Positions 26,395 through 36,335 of a DNA stretch of 64,000 bases are shown here, piece after piece. This DNA comes from Solibacillus sp. FSL R5-0449 (lineage in GTDB: Bacteria > Bacillota > Bacilli > Bacillales_A > Planococcaceae): the NCBI RefSeq assembly GCF_037975215.1, contig NZ_CP150239.1:2456001-2520000 (forward strand), read 5' to 3'. The notes beneath the pieces are model-generated. The model had not been told where the DNA came from and made no database searches. It was given only the letters and a program-made list of their open reading frames with translations. Positions within the stretch are counted from its first letter, which is position 1. Every line of letters starts with the position of its first letter. The translations under genes were made by a program, and so were the position numbers.

Positions 26395-29265
26395 GTGAGA
26401 GAATGGCTCGAAAAATTGAATAAAAAAATCGAAATCCTTGCTTCTTCAGAACGAATGCGCTATGTCCGGATCGGAAGCGGTGTATTCTGGAATTTAATAT
26501 TGCTGGCGATTATTTTTACAGCCGCGACACTATTGTTTGTCGGAGCTGTAGGCGCAGGTTACTTCGCATCATTAACAAAGGATGAACCTTTGCGATCAAA
26601 AGATGAAATGCGCGAGCAAATTTTCAGTTATGAAGAAACAAGTGAACTTTATTTTGCGAACGATATTTACATAGGAAAGATCCGAACAGATTTGGACCGT
26701 CGTGAAACATCGCTTGCCAATATATCCCCATCCTTAATAAATGCTGTTCTTGCAACAGAGGATGAATATTTCCGCGAGCATACAGGTATTGTACCGAAAG
26801 CTGTAATCCGCGGTTTACTGCAAGATGTATCCAACTCATCTACACAGACAGGTGGATCTACACTTACACAGCAATTAATCAAAAACCAAATATTAACGAA
26901 TGAAGTTTCATATGAACGTAAAGCAAAGGAAATTTTACTTGCGTATCGTCTGGAACATTTTATGACAAAAGAAGAAATACTTGAAGCGTATTTAAATATT
27001 ATCCCGTATGGCCGAAACTCTTCGGGACGTAATATTGCCGGTATTGAGACGGCAGCGCAAGGTATTTTCGGTGTATCTGCATCTAAATTAAATTTACCGC
27101 AAGCGGCCTATATTGCCGGTATCCCTCAGGCACCGTTCAAGTACACACCTTTTACAAATAAAGGTGAGAAAAAAAGTGCGGATGGGATGCAGCCAGGTAT
27201 TGACCGTATGAAGACGGTTCTTTATCGTATGCAGGAAACTGGTTATATTACGAAGAAAGAATATGACGAAGCGATTAAGTACGATGTTACACAAGACTTC
27301 AAAGGATATGAAATTCGTCCCGAAGAAAAATATCCTTGGTTAACAGCAGAGCTTGAGCTCCGTTCAAAAGAAATTTTTGCAAAAATACTTGCTGAAAAAG
27401 ACGGTATTGATCCGGATCGTTTAAAAGAAGAAGAAAACTTAAATGAGAAATATACTATAATGGCCGACCGTACAATACGTTCCGGTGGTTACCGTATTTA
27501 CTCTACGATCAATAAAGATATGTATGATGCCATGAAAAAAGTGACGGAAGAGTTCACTTTATACGGTCAAACATACAAAAAGAAAGAAAAGGATCCTGAA
27601 ACAGGAGAAGAAATAGAAGTGGATGTTCCTGTACAAACAGGAAGTATCGTTATTGAAAATAGCACCGGCCGCATTTTAAGTTTCGTTGGCGGACGCGACC
27701 ACACTATTACACAAGTGAACCATGCAACAAACGCATTCCGTTCAAATGGTTCAACAATGAAGCCATTACTTGCCTATGCACCGGCAATCGAATATGGTGT
27801 CATCGGAGCAGGAAGCCCTGTTGTCGACGTGAAATTTAAACATCCGGTTACTGGTTGGGATCCTGTGAACTATAACCCGAACCAGGAATTAGGTATAATT
27901 CCTGCACGTCAGGCTGTTGCGTCATCGCAAAACTTGGCTGTAGCACGTTTATATGATTCCATTTTAGATCGTCGCCCTGCTACTTTCCTGGAAAAGATGG
28001 GCTTCTCTAAATTACTGCCTGTTGATTACGAAAACAGTTCGACCGTTCTGGGCAGTTTGACGATTGGTGCTTCTGTTGAAGAAAATACTAACGCTTATGC
28101 TACATTTGCCAATAATGGTCAATTTATCGATGCTTACATGATTGAACGCATTGAAGATCTGGACGGCAATATTGTTTATGAACATGAAGTAGAGCCTGTG
28201 AAAGTATTTGCACCTGAAACAGCATATATCATGACCGATATGCTGCGTGATGTGTTGAAGCAGGGCGGAACTGGTACATTGGCAAAGAGCCAGCTGAAAT
28301 TCTCGTCTGACTTTGCTGGCAAAACCGGTACAACACAGGACCATAACGATGTTTGGTTCGTTGGATATAATCCGAATATCTCGGTAGGTGTCTGGATGGG
28401 TTACGAAAAACTGCGTACCCTTTATGCATTTAATAACCGTTACCAGCACCCAAGTCAACGTGTAAACCGTCTATGGGCAAATTACTTGAATACGCTATAT
28501 GATATCAACCCGGAATTAGTCGGTACGAAAGAAGCATTCAAAAAACCTGAAGGCGTTGTGACACGATCATTTTGTGGTATTTCAGGCCTGGCACCTTCAA
28601 CTTCATGTGCCAATGCCGGTTTAGTCACTTCCGATCTATTTAATAAAAATGTATTTTTACCAACACAGCCGGATGACAGCTTTGTATCTTCTACATCAGT
28701 TGTGATTAACGGCAACACGTATGCTGCATTACCGAATACACCTACTGAGTTTGTCCAAATGAGCGGTTTCGGATTGAATCAGGCATTCGTTGACCGGATG
28801 TTAGGCAGACTGGGTGGAGACGCTTCAAAATTGCTGTCGTTCAGTTCTGGTAATGGAGTTGTAACCGGTGCTCCATTCTCTGCGGACAGTGCACCACCGC
28901 AACCTGTTTATGCGACATTGGCAAACGGTTCACTATCATGGACAGCCTCTGCATCCAATGATGTTGTTGGCTACCGCGTATATAGTGTTACCGATCAGGG
29001 TAGATCGCTTGTACGTTCATTAAAATCTTATGAAGGTTATCGGGTATCAGTTTCACCAGGTGTTCGCTACATCGTTGTAGCAGTCGATATTACAGGATTG
29101 GAATCAGGCTATTCGAATGAAGTCGGAGAAGTGGTTGAAACTGCACCACCAGCTCCACCGGAAACGGAAGATGAGGAAAATGTTGTACCTGGGGAAGTAA
29201 TTGAAGACCTGGATGAGATTGAAGTTGACGTCGATCCGGTCGAACCAGAACCATCAGGGGAATAA
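26395..29265 (+). CDS. Class A penicillin-binding protein (1A family) with FN3-like C-terminus
   Basis: 956 residues, bifunctional peptidoglycan glycosyltransferase and transpeptidase. A cytoplasmic N-terminus and one membrane helix (about 33-62) precede the GT51 domain with catalytic Glu122 in ATEDEYFREH and GGSTLTQQLIKNQ. The transpeptidase shows S453-TMK, SQN at 511-513 and KTG at 643-645. After about 830 a fibronectin type III-like domain follows (WTASASNDVVGYRVY), then a Glu/Asp/Pro-rich acidic tail. The start is GTG after AGGAGGTCGATGAT; the ATGs in that stretch stop at once. It is divergent from tyrS. Confidence 0.95.
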   Translation: MREWLEKLNKKIEILASSERMRYVRIGSGVFWNLILLAIIFTAATLLFVGAVGAGYFASLTKDEPLRSKDEMREQIFSYEETSELYFANDIYIGKIRTDLDRRETSLANISPSLINAVLATEDEYFREHTGIVPKAVIRGLLQDVSNSSTQTGGSTLTQQLIKNQILTNEVSYERKAKEILLAYRLEHFMTKEEILEAYLNIIPYGRNSSGRNIAGIETAAQGIFGVSASKLNLPQAAYIAGIPQAPFKYTPFTNKGEKKSADGMQPGIDRMKTVLYRMQETGYITKKEYDEAIKYDVTQDFKGYEIRPEEKYPWLTAELELRSKEIFAKILAEKDGIDPDRLKEEENLNEKYTIMADRTIRSGGYRIYSTINKDMYDAMKKVTEEFTLYGQTYKKKEKDPETGEEIEVDVPVQTGSIVIENSTGRILSFVGGRDHTITQVNHATNAFRSNGSTMKPLLAYAPAIEYGVIGAGSPVVDVKFKHPVTGWDPVNYNPNQELGIIPARQAVASSQNLAVARLYDSILDRRPATFLEKMGFSKLLPVDYENSSTVLGSLTIGASVEENTNAYATFANNGQFIDAYMIERIEDLDGNIVYEHEVEPVKVFAPETAYIMTDMLRDVLKQGGTGTLAKSQLKFSSDFAGKTGTTQDHNDVWFVGYNPNISVGVWMGYEKLRTLYAFNNRYQHPSQRVNRLWANYLNTLYDINPELVGTKEAFKKPEGVVTRSFCGISGLAPSTSCANAGLVTSDLFNKNVFLPTQPDDSFVSSTSVVINGNTYAALPNTPTEFVQMSGFGLNQAFVDRMLGRLGGDASKLLSFSSGNGVVTGAPFSADSAPPQPVYATLANGSLSWTASASNDVVGYRVYSVTDQGRSLVRSLKSYEGYRVSVSPGVRYIVVAVDITGLESGYSNEVGEVVETAPPAPPETEDEENVVPGEVIEDLDEIEVDVDPVEPEPSGE

Positions 29266-29270
29266 AAACA

Positions 29271-29308
29271 AAAAATCTCACCAACTTTTATAGGTTGGTG
29301 AGATTTTT
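29271..29308. terminator. Bidirectional terminator between the PBP gene and argD
   Basis: AAAAATCTCACCAAC pairs with GTTGGTGAGATTTTT around an 8-nt loop, with T runs on both strands between convergent genes. Confidence 0.92.
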
Positions 29309-29316
29309 TAATGTAA

Positions 29317-30468
29317 TTAAATTGATAATTGTTCTGCTTTTAATACATCTTTAAGTAAATTGACTGCTTCATCAATTTCCTGTTCGCTCACTGTTAAAGG
29401 CGGTAATAATCGAATCACTTTCGGGCCGGCAGCAACTGTTAATAGACCAGCTTCATCCAATGCGGCCACATAAGGTGCCACATCTTCTCCGCCAAGGCTT
29501 AGACCAAGCATTAACCCTTTTCCTTGAACTGAATATTTATCTTCCGGAAAAGCTTCTTCCAGTTTTTTAATAAAGTATGCTGATTTTTGTTTTACATTAT
29601 CCAAAAAGGCATCATTGAATATTTGATCGATAACTGTTTGAGCAACGGCAACACCTAATGGATTCCCGCCGAATGTCGTACCGTGTGTACCTGCATTAAA
29701 TGTGTTAAACAGCTTTTCTGTCCCAAGAATTCCCCCGATTGGGAAACCGCCGCCGAGACCTTTAGCCATTGAGACAATGTCCGGTTTAATAGCTGTCTGT
29801 TCAAATGCAAAACGAGTTCCTGTACGTCCGATACCTGTTTGTACTTCATCAACAATGACTAAAATATCTGAGGATTGCTGAATTTCATGAATGGCTTTCG
29901 CGAATTCATCCGTTGCAGGATTTACTCCGCCTTCACCTTGAATCATTTCAAGCATAATCGCAGCAGTATCTTCATCAACTGCAGCTTTCAATGCTTCGAT
30001 ATCATTAAATGGCAATGTTATAAACTCACTCACTAAAGGACCGAATCCTTTACGTACTTTATCTTGTCCAGTTGCGCTCATCGCACCAAATGTACGTCCA
30101 TGAAAGCTCTGTTCAAACACAATGATTTTATGTTTCCCTGTATGCTTACGTGCTAATTTAATAGCCGCTTCGTTCGCCTCTGCACCACTATTACAGAAAA
30201 ATGCATATGATAAATGCAAATCTTTCACTAATGATGCGGCAAGTTTTTCCTGTCCTGGACTTTCAAATAAGTTACTAATATGCCACAGTTTTTGACTTTG
30301 TTTTTGAATAGCTTCAACGATTGATGGATGTGCATGCCCTAAACTACAAACAGCAATGCCGCTCGTAAAATCTAAATATCTCTTCCCTGTCGTATCAAAT
30401 ACTTCTGTTCCTTTGCCTTCGACAATAGCAAAAGGTCTTCTTGCGTAATTTTGGAATAATGCACTCAT
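29317..30468 (-). CDS. argD: Acetylornithine aminotransferase
   Basis: Arginine synthesis, converts N-acetylglutamate semialdehyde to N-acetylornithine with glutamate. 383 residues of the class III PLP family. The PLP lysine is Lys236 in SMAKGLGGGFP, the phosphate-binding GAEANEAA lies near 95-102 and the aspartate is in VDEVQTGIGRTG. The ATG overlaps the argB stop (ATGA). It is the last gene of the argC-J-B-D unit, closed by a terminator. Confidence 0.96.
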   Translation of the reverse strand: MSALFQNYARRPFAIVEGKGTEVFDTTGKRYLDFTSGIAVCSLGHAHPSIVEAIQKQSQKLWHISNLFESPGQEKLAASLVKDLHLSYAFFCNSGAEANEAAIKLARKHTGKHKIIVFEQSFHGRTFGAMSATGQDKVRKGFGPLVSEFITLPFNDIEALKAAVDEDTAAIMLEMIQGEGGVNPATDEFAKAIHEIQQSSDILVIVDEVQTGIGRTGTRFAFEQTAIKPDIVSMAKGLGGGFPIGGILGTEKLFNTFNAGTHGTTFGGNPLGVAVAQTVIDQIFNDAFLDNVKQKSAYFIKKLEEAFPEDKYSVQGKGLMLGLSLGGEDVAPYVAALDEAGLLTVAAGPKVIRLLPPLTVSEQEIDEAVNLLKDVLKAEQLSI

Positions 30469-31241
30469 TTCACTAGCTCCTCACTTAAAATAGTCGTCCC
30501 GGTTAAAGCTTCATTAACAATTTGTACAGAAGGTATACCTGCCTTCAAACAATTCAGGGCACCCTGTACTTTCGGAATCATCCCGCCGTAAATATGCCCT
30601 TCTTCAATCCATTGTTCGATCAGGCGTGGTGTTACTTCTGTCTGGTATTCATCCTGTATGCGAATACCGGCCACATCCGTCACAAGCAGGAGACATTCCG
30701 CCTCGACAGCCAATGCAATTTCACTTGCCACTGTATCGCCATTAATATTCAGCGCCTGCCCATCCTTCGTTGCACCGATACAGGCAATAACAGGTACAAT
30801 TCCAGCTTCCGTCAAAGAGTTTAACATATTTATATTAACACGCTTCACTTCTCCAACATATGCGTAATTTTTATAATCTAAAAATTCACACTCCAGCAGT
30901 CCCCCGTCAAACCCATTCAGCCCAATAGCAGAAATATTTGCTGAATGGAGCTCATGTACAAGTGAAGGGTTTACTTTTCCGATTAAAGTTGACTGTACAA
31001 TACCGATCATTTCTTCACTTGTTACACGCAGTCCGTTTACCGTTTGTGACACGATCCCGGCAGCGGCTAATTCATGGTTGATCGCAGGTCCACCTCCATG
31101 TGTAATAATAAGTTGGAACCCTTGATCCTGCAACGCTTTAAAATTGCGAAAGAAGGTCTCGTTAAGACCTTCTAATGTGCTGCCGCCAAGTTTGATGACC
31201 ATTTTACGAGCGGTATGATGCGTTGATTTGAACGTAGTCAT
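30465..31241 (-). CDS. argB: Acetylglutamate kinase
   Basis: Phosphorylates N-acetylglutamate. 258 residues if started at 31241, which overlaps argJ by 38 bp and has a GGGGGTG 11 nt upstream; 245 if started at 31202 (MVIKLGGS), one base after the argJ stop but without a ribosome site. The extension overlaps conserved argJ codons, so it cannot be judged by conservation. It shows the amino acid kinase motifs IKLGGS, ITHGGGPAI, NINGDTVASEIA and GGMIPKV. The arginine-sensitive N-terminal helix is absent. Confidence 0.93.
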   Translation of the reverse strand: MTTFKSTHHTARKMVIKLGGSTLEGLNETFFRNFKALQDQGFQLIITHGGGPAINHELAAAGIVSQTVNGLRVTSEEMIGIVQSTLIGKVNPSLVHELHSANISAIGLNGFDGGLLECEFLDYKNYAYVGEVKRVNINMLNSLTEAGIVPVIACIGATKDGQALNINGDTVASEIALAVEAECLLLVTDVAGIRIQDEYQTEVTPRLIEQWIEEGHIYGGMIPKVQGALNCLKAGIPSVQIVNEALTGTTILSEELVK

Positions 31242-32427
31242 AAGTCAGGTCACACCCCCATGCAAATCCGTGCCCTTTCCCAACTTCAAGTGACACATAT
31301 ATTTTTACTTCATGCTGTTTTAAAATTTCGATAAGCTCTTCCTCGGAAAACTTAATTGGTTCGCCATTTTCCACCATTGTTGCCCCACCGATTTTGATTG
31401 TAATTTTATCGGGATCGATTACAGCACCTGAATAGCCAACTGCTGCAATAATACGTCCCCAGTTTGCATCACAGCCAAATACTGCTGTTTTTACAAGCGG
31501 TGAACCTACAACTGTTTTTGCAATTTTACGTGCCTCTTCATCTGAAACTGCTCCATCCACTTCTACTTCAATCAGCTTTGTTGCGCCTTCCCCGTCACGT
31601 GCAATTGACTTTGCTAAGTCTTCTGCCACAAGACGTAGTGCTGTGTAAAAGTTTTCCCAGTCAGGATGTAATGGAGATAGGGGTTCATTTCCCGCTAAGC
31701 CATTAGCCATTACAATAACCGTGTCGTTCGTAGATGTATCTCCATCCACAGTGATTGAATTAAATGTGCAATCCGTTACACTTGATAATGCTTTTTGCAG
31801 CTCATTTGATTCAATATTGGCATCTGTTGTAATAAACCCTAGCATTGTCGCCATATTTGGTTCAATCATTCCGGAACCTTTAGCTGTTCCTGATACAATG
31901 ACTTCCTTGCCATCAATGATCGTGGCATAAGTTGTATTTTTCATGACAGTATCTGTTGTTAAAATTGCCTGAGAGAAATCAATACCGCTTTCTAACTTTG
32001 AATCGGGATTTAATTGTTCAACACCTTTTTTAACCGGCTCCATTTTCATAATTTCCCCGATGACACCCGTAGAGGCTACCCCTACCAAATTAGATGCGAT
32101 GCCAAGCTTTTGTGCGGCAAGCAGTTGCATTTCATATGCATCCAATACGCCTTGTTTACCTGTACATGCATTGGCATTTCCTGAGTTGACGATCATTGCC
32201 TGCATTTTTTTCGTTTCATATACAACTTCTTTTGTTACTTTTAAAGGTGCTGCCTGAACTGCATTAGTTGTAAATACTCCGGCAACGCTTGCTGGTACTT
32301 CACTTACTAGAATCGCTAAATCTTTTTTCTTATGTTTAAGTCCGCAATGAACACCTGCTGCTGTAAACCCTTTTGGTGATACGATATTTTTGCTTGATAA
32401 TTTCTTCATCTCTATTGTTGAAGTCAT
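31204..32427 (-). CDS. argJ: Bifunctional ornithine/glutamate N-acetyltransferase ArgJ
   Basis: Transfers acetyl from N-acetylornithine to glutamate and can also use acetyl-CoA. 407 residues. The precursor cleaves itself at Ala-Thr in NMATMLGF; Thr194 becomes the N-terminal nucleophile of the beta chain. Other conserved pieces are VNSGNANACTG, STGVIG and the C-terminal DYVQINASYRS. AAGGGAGGG precedes the ATG. It overlaps argB and follows argC after a 123-bp gap. Confidence 0.97.
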   Translation of the reverse strand: MTSTIEMKKLSSKNIVSPKGFTAAGVHCGLKHKKKDLAILVSEVPASVAGVFTTNAVQAAPLKVTKEVVYETKKMQAMIVNSGNANACTGKQGVLDAYEMQLLAAQKLGIASNLVGVASTGVIGEIMKMEPVKKGVEQLNPDSKLESGIDFSQAILTTDTVMKNTTYATIIDGKEVIVSGTAKGSGMIEPNMATMLGFITTDANIESNELQKALSSVTDCTFNSITVDGDTSTNDTVIVMANGLAGNEPLSPLHPDWENFYTALRLVAEDLAKSIARDGEGATKLIEVEVDGAVSDEEARKIAKTVVGSPLVKTAVFGCDANWGRIIAAVGYSGAVIDPDKITIKIGGATMVENGEPIKFSEEELIEILKQHEVKIYVSLEVGKGHGFAWGCDLTYDYVQINASYRS

Positions 32428-32550
32428 CTAATGACCCTCCCTTAATTGTCCTCGTCATAATCTGTTCGCTGATGAATGAGAAGGCACAATCGACTCGCCT
32501 TCCCCTCCAACCAATCAACTTGATAGTCATTTATTTCTCATCTTTATAAA

Positions 32551-33585
32551 TCAAATAAAATACGGAACGAGTTGTAAGCCTGTTTGCTGTGGGAAGCCGA
32601 ATTGGACATTCATGTTCTGAATAGCCTGGCCGGCAGCTCCTTTAACTAAATTATCGATCACACCGATAATCGTTGCCCGATTTGTCCTTTCATCGAGTTT
32701 CACATAAATATCACAATAGTTTGAACCTTTCACGCGATTTGTTCCCACTGCGGAAGCCTGTTGAATGACACGGACAAATGGATGATCTTTATATGTTTCT
32801 GTTAAACAGTCCACTAATTGTTTTTGAGTAACCCCTTCCGTTACTTGTGCATAGGAAGTTGCTAAAATACCTCGTGTCATCGGTACAAGATGCGTATTAA
32901 ATGTTACTGTTGTTTCGATATCGGTAAACATTGAAATCGCTTGTTCGATTTCGGGAATGTGCTGATGTTCATTAATTTTATAAATCGAGAAGCTCTCATT
33001 TGCTTCACTGAAATGTGTTGCCTGTGACGGTTTGTTCCCTGCTCCTGAAATTCCGCTCTTCGCATCGATGACGAGGAAGCTCGGATCAATTAGACGATGT
33101 TTTATAAGAGGCAGGATGGATAATAAAACAGCCGTTGGATAGCAGCCCGGGTTGGCAATTAAATCTGCGTTTTCAATCGCCGACGCATTCCACTCCGTTA
33201 ATCCGTAAACACTTCGATCCACAACTTCCTGTGGTGCCGGATTTTTTTTATACCATGTTTCATAGCTTGCTAAATTTTTCAGCCGGAAATCCCCGGATAA
33301 ATCAATTAATTTTGGACCCCGTTCAACTAAAGACGGAAAAATCGTACTTGATACCCCGGATGGCGTACTTGCAAATATAACATCGTATTGCGCCAATGCC
33401 TCATCATCCAATTTAAGTAATGGTTGATTATAAATATCCGTTAAATGCGGAAATTTATCCGAAAACTGAGTTCCTTCATCAGAAGATGTGAATAATCCAA
33501 TTTCTTCCACTTCTTTATGATTATGCAAAAAACGCAGCAGTTCTAGCCCGCCGTACCCTGTTGCACCAATAATACCTGCCTTCAT
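32551..33585 (-). CDS. argC: N-acetyl-gamma-glutamyl-phosphate reductase
   Basis: NADPH-dependent reduction of acetylglutamyl phosphate. 344 residues. The Rossmann motif GATGYGGLELLR is at 7-18, the catalytic Cys148 in IANPGCYPTA and the conserved HQHIPEIEQ further on. A TGAGGTGACAAC site precedes the ATG. First gene of the arg operon; promoter and operator lie about 65-95 bp upstream. Confidence 0.97.
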   Translation of the reverse strand: MKAGIIGATGYGGLELLRFLHNHKEVEEIGLFTSSDEGTQFSDKFPHLTDIYNQPLLKLDDEALAQYDVIFASTPSGVSSTIFPSLVERGPKLIDLSGDFRLKNLASYETWYKKNPAPQEVVDRSVYGLTEWNASAIENADLIANPGCYPTAVLLSILPLIKHRLIDPSFLVIDAKSGISGAGNKPSQATHFSEANESFSIYKINEHQHIPEIEQAISMFTDIETTVTFNTHLVPMTRGILATSYAQVTEGVTQKQLVDCLTETYKDHPFVRVIQQASAVGTNRVKGSNYCDIYVKLDERTNRATIIGVIDNLVKGAAGQAIQNMNVQFGFPQQTGLQLVPYFI

Positions 33586-33649
33586 GTTGTCACCTCGTCA
33601 ATTTTATATAACCGAAAAAATCTTTTACGAATTCTAAATGATAAAAATA

Positions 33650-33678
33650 AGTATAAGTATGTATATTTATTTAGTCAA
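33650..33678 (-). promoter_or_regulatory. arg operon promoter with ARG-box-like spacer
   Basis: On the - strand TTGACT (33678-33673) and TATACT (33655-33650) are 17 nt apart. The spacer, AAATAAATATACATACT, resembles one half of the ArgR/AhrC ARG box (CATGAATAAAAATKCAAK type). Arginine-bound repressor there would block RNA polymerase. The promoter is strong evidence; the operator is inference. Confidence 0.7.
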
Positions 33679-33735
33679 CTGTATTTTTATATAATTCTAG
33701 ATTATTCTAAATTATTGTTCAATAATAATACAAAA

Positions 33736-33757
33736 GGCACCTACATATGTAAGCGCC
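33736..33757 (-). terminator. Terminator downstream of acsA
   Basis: On the - strand GGCGCTTACAT pairs with ATGTAGGTGCC (two wobble pairs), followed by TTTTGTATT. Confidence 0.7.
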
Positions 33758-33785
33758 CCGATTTAAGAAGTACTGGCATATAAAA

Positions 33786-35513
33786 TTAATCTTCCATTGT
33801 TGATAAGTCGCCTGCCGGTAAATCAAGTTCCCATGCCTTTAAAACACGGCGCATAATTTTACCGCTTCGGGTTTTCGGCAGCTTATCTCTGAATTCAATT
33901 TCGCGTGGTGCCGAATGGGCGGATAGACCGGTTTTTACAAAGTCTCTAATATTCGATTCAAGCGCTTCGCTAGGCTCTACCCCTTCACGCAATGAAATAA
34001 ATGCTTTAATAATTTCACCGCGCACCGGGTCTGGTTTTCCGATGACGCCTGCTTCCACTACATCAGGATGTTCAAGCAGTTTACTTTCCACTTCAAATGG
34101 TCCTACACGTTCTCCTGACGTCATAATGACATCGTCTACTCGACCCTGGAACCAGAAGTAACCTTCTTCATCCTTAAATGCAGAATCACCTGAAACATAC
34201 CATTCTCCTTTTAAGAAATAGGATTCATAGCGTTCAGGGTTCCCCCAAATTTGCCGCATCATTGCAGGCCATCCTTTTTTAATAGCCAAATTCCCCATTG
34301 TATATGGCGGGACTTCATTGCCTTGATCATCTACAATCGTTGCATAAATACCTGGCACAGGTTTCCCCATTGATCCCGGCTTAATATCCATTGATGGGTA
34401 ATTGCAGATCATATGGCCACCCGTTTCCGTCATCCACCATGTATCGTGAATACGGTGATTTAATATTTCCATACCCCACTTTACGACTTCCGGATTTAAT
34501 GGTTCACCGACCGATAAAACGTGACGAAGAGTTGAAAGATTATATTTACCGATAATATTCGGACCTGCACCCATCAACATTCGAAATGCAGTTGGCGCAC
34601 TATACCATACTGTGACACCATATTCCTCAATTGCTCCATACCAAGCCTGCGGACTAAATCGTCCCCCGATAACGACATTCGTCACACCATTTAACCATGG
34701 ACCGAAAATCCCATAGGCCGTACCTGTCACCCATCCAGGATCGGCTGTGCACCAGTAGATGTCATCCTCCTTTAAATCCAGTACCCATTGTGCTGTCTGA
34801 TATTGCTGGATCATTGCATAATGGACCTGCAATACCCCTTTTGGAGCACCCGTTGAACCGGAAGTATAATGCAAAAGGGAGCCATCTTCCTTATCGACCC
34901 ATTGAATGTCAAAATCCTGAGATGCCTCTGCAAAGTATTTATTAAAATCTAGTATCTTATCCGTTTCTTCAATATTTTCCCCGACAACAAAAACCGTTTT
35001 TAAAAGCGGCAGCTTCTCAAGCGGGACTCTGCTTAACAATGCTGGTGTTGTAATGATTGCGGTCGCTTCACTATCCATTAACCGGTCATATACGGCCCCT
35101 TCCATAAATGCTTCAAATAATGGCCCCACGATTGCGCCAATTTTCAATGCACCAATTAAGCTGAAATAAAGCTCCGGCGTGCGCGGCATAAAAATAAATA
35201 TACGGTCCCCTTTTTTTAAGTCCGCCTTTTCCTTCAACACATTCGCAGCCTTATTTGTATGACGTTTCATATCATAAAAAGAATAGGCTTCTTTTCGATT
35301 CCCATCACTATAATAAAGAGCGACTTTGTTTTTGCGGTGTGTTGTTGCATGTCGGTCTATTGCTTCATATGCAATATTGACCTTCCCCGTTTCAAACCAA
35401 GAAAATGCTGTTTCACTATGTTGCCAAACATGATTCGCAGCTGTTTCCTCATAATTTTTTAAATTATGTTCCCCCGGAATAACTGCTAGCTTTTCCATTG
35501 TTTTCATCCCCAT
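33786..35513 (-). CDS. acsA: Acetyl-CoA synthetase AcsA
   Basis: Activates acetate to acetyl-CoA through acetyl-AMP. I start at 35513 after AAAGGGG, giving 575 residues; the longer frame to 35546 carries the ribosome site. It shows LHYTSGSTGAPKGVL (ATP loop), TWWMTETGG, FWFQGRVDDVIMTSGERVGPFEVE and KTRSGKIMRRVLK; the Lys in that last motif is the catalytic residue that AcuA-type enzymes acetylate. The N-terminal EHNLKNYEET and the C-terminal LPAGDLSTMED are as in B. subtilis AcsA. It is divergent from acuABC. Confidence 0.97.
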   Translation of the reverse strand: MGMKTMEKLAVIPGEHNLKNYEETAANHVWQHSETAFSWFETGKVNIAYEAIDRHATTHRKNKVALYYSDGNRKEAYSFYDMKRHTNKAANVLKEKADLKKGDRIFIFMPRTPELYFSLIGALKIGAIVGPLFEAFMEGAVYDRLMDSEATAIITTPALLSRVPLEKLPLLKTVFVVGENIEETDKILDFNKYFAEASQDFDIQWVDKEDGSLLHYTSGSTGAPKGVLQVHYAMIQQYQTAQWVLDLKEDDIYWCTADPGWVTGTAYGIFGPWLNGVTNVVIGGRFSPQAWYGAIEEYGVTVWYSAPTAFRMLMGAGPNIIGKYNLSTLRHVLSVGEPLNPEVVKWGMEILNHRIHDTWWMTETGGHMICNYPSMDIKPGSMGKPVPGIYATIVDDQGNEVPPYTMGNLAIKKGWPAMMRQIWGNPERYESYFLKGEWYVSGDSAFKDEEGYFWFQGRVDDVIMTSGERVGPFEVESKLLEHPDVVEAGVIGKPDPVRGEIIKAFISLREGVEPSEALESNIRDFVKTGLSAHSAPREIEFRDKLPKTRSGKIMRRVLKAWELDLPAGDLSTMED

Positions 35514-35677
35514 GAAAAATCCCCTTTCATTAAAAACTACAATCATTTTACAATAAAAATACTATAATAGGCAAAATATTTAAAACTTTCAATCAATTTA
35601 GTGACATCTCGCGAATTTAAGCGTATTTTCGCATGAAATAGAGTATAATAGATGTATTAAATGCAGGTGGTGTGATT

Positions 35678-36310
35678 ATGATTCATGTGAAAAATTATTA
35701 TCGTCTTGAATTCAAAACGAAGAATGGTAATGTTTTAGTAGAAGGACCTGTTTCTTCCGAAAAACTAGCTACCTACACATTACATGAAGATTTAAAAGCT
35801 TTCAGACCTTCCCATCAACAGCATGAAGCCCTTGTCGGGATTGCTAAGCTGGAAGAAGGGCGCATTATTGTCATTCGACAGGATAATATTATTGTCGGCT
35901 ATGTCACGTATCTCTATCCAGATCCTTTGGAACGCTGGTCTGAGGATCGGATTCCGAATATGATTGAGCTTGGCGCCATTGAAGTCATTCCTTCTTTTAG
36001 AGGATCCGGCTCCGGCAAAAAATTATTGGAAGTATCATTTATGGATGATGCAATGGAAGATTATTTGGTCATTACAACTGAATATTACTGGCACTGGGAT
36101 TTAAAAGGGACAGGTTTATCCGTGTGGGAATACCGGAATATGATGGAGAGAATGATGACATCCGTCAATTTCGAGTATTATGCAACAGATGATCCTGAAA
36201 TCACTTCCCATCCTGCCAACTGTCTCATGGCGCGTGTGGGGGCACGTGTTGGAACTGAGACATTGGAGAGATTTGACAGACTTCGCTTTAGAAATCGTTT
36301 CATGTATTAA
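35678..36310 (+). CDS. acuA: Protein acetyltransferase AcuA
   Basis: GNAT-family enzyme that acetylates and so switches off AcsA. A GTG at 35672 is in frame, but the ATG at 35678 has AGGTGG at 7 nt and yields 210 residues, the length of B. subtilis AcuA. The acetyl-CoA-binding segment is IEVIPSFRGSGSGKKLLEVS (about 108-127). A -10 TATAAT lies at 35644-35649. First gene of acuA-acuB-acuC and divergent from its target gene. Confidence 0.95.
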   Translation: MIHVKNYYRLEFKTKNGNVLVEGPVSSEKLATYTLHEDLKAFRPSHQQHEALVGIAKLEEGRIIVIRQDNIIVGYVTYLYPDPLERWSEDRIPNMIELGAIEVIPSFRGSGSGKKLLEVSFMDDAMEDYLVITTEYYWHWDLKGTGLSVWEYRNMMERMMTSVNFEYYATDDPEITSHPANCLMARVGARVGTETLERFDRLRFRNRFMY

Positions 36311-36335
36311 TTCTTATCACAAAGGGGAATGAACT

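Noticed and set aside
28012-28458. 148-codon leftward frame inside the PBP gene
   Set aside because: It is antisense to the transpeptidase domain, whose motifs are complete, and has no ribosome site.
35614-35630. Possible cre site between acsA and acuA (TTAAGCGTATTTTC)
   Set aside because: One half fits the CcpA consensus but the other half has several mismatches. A CcpA site is expected here from B. subtilis, but I cannot support this one.
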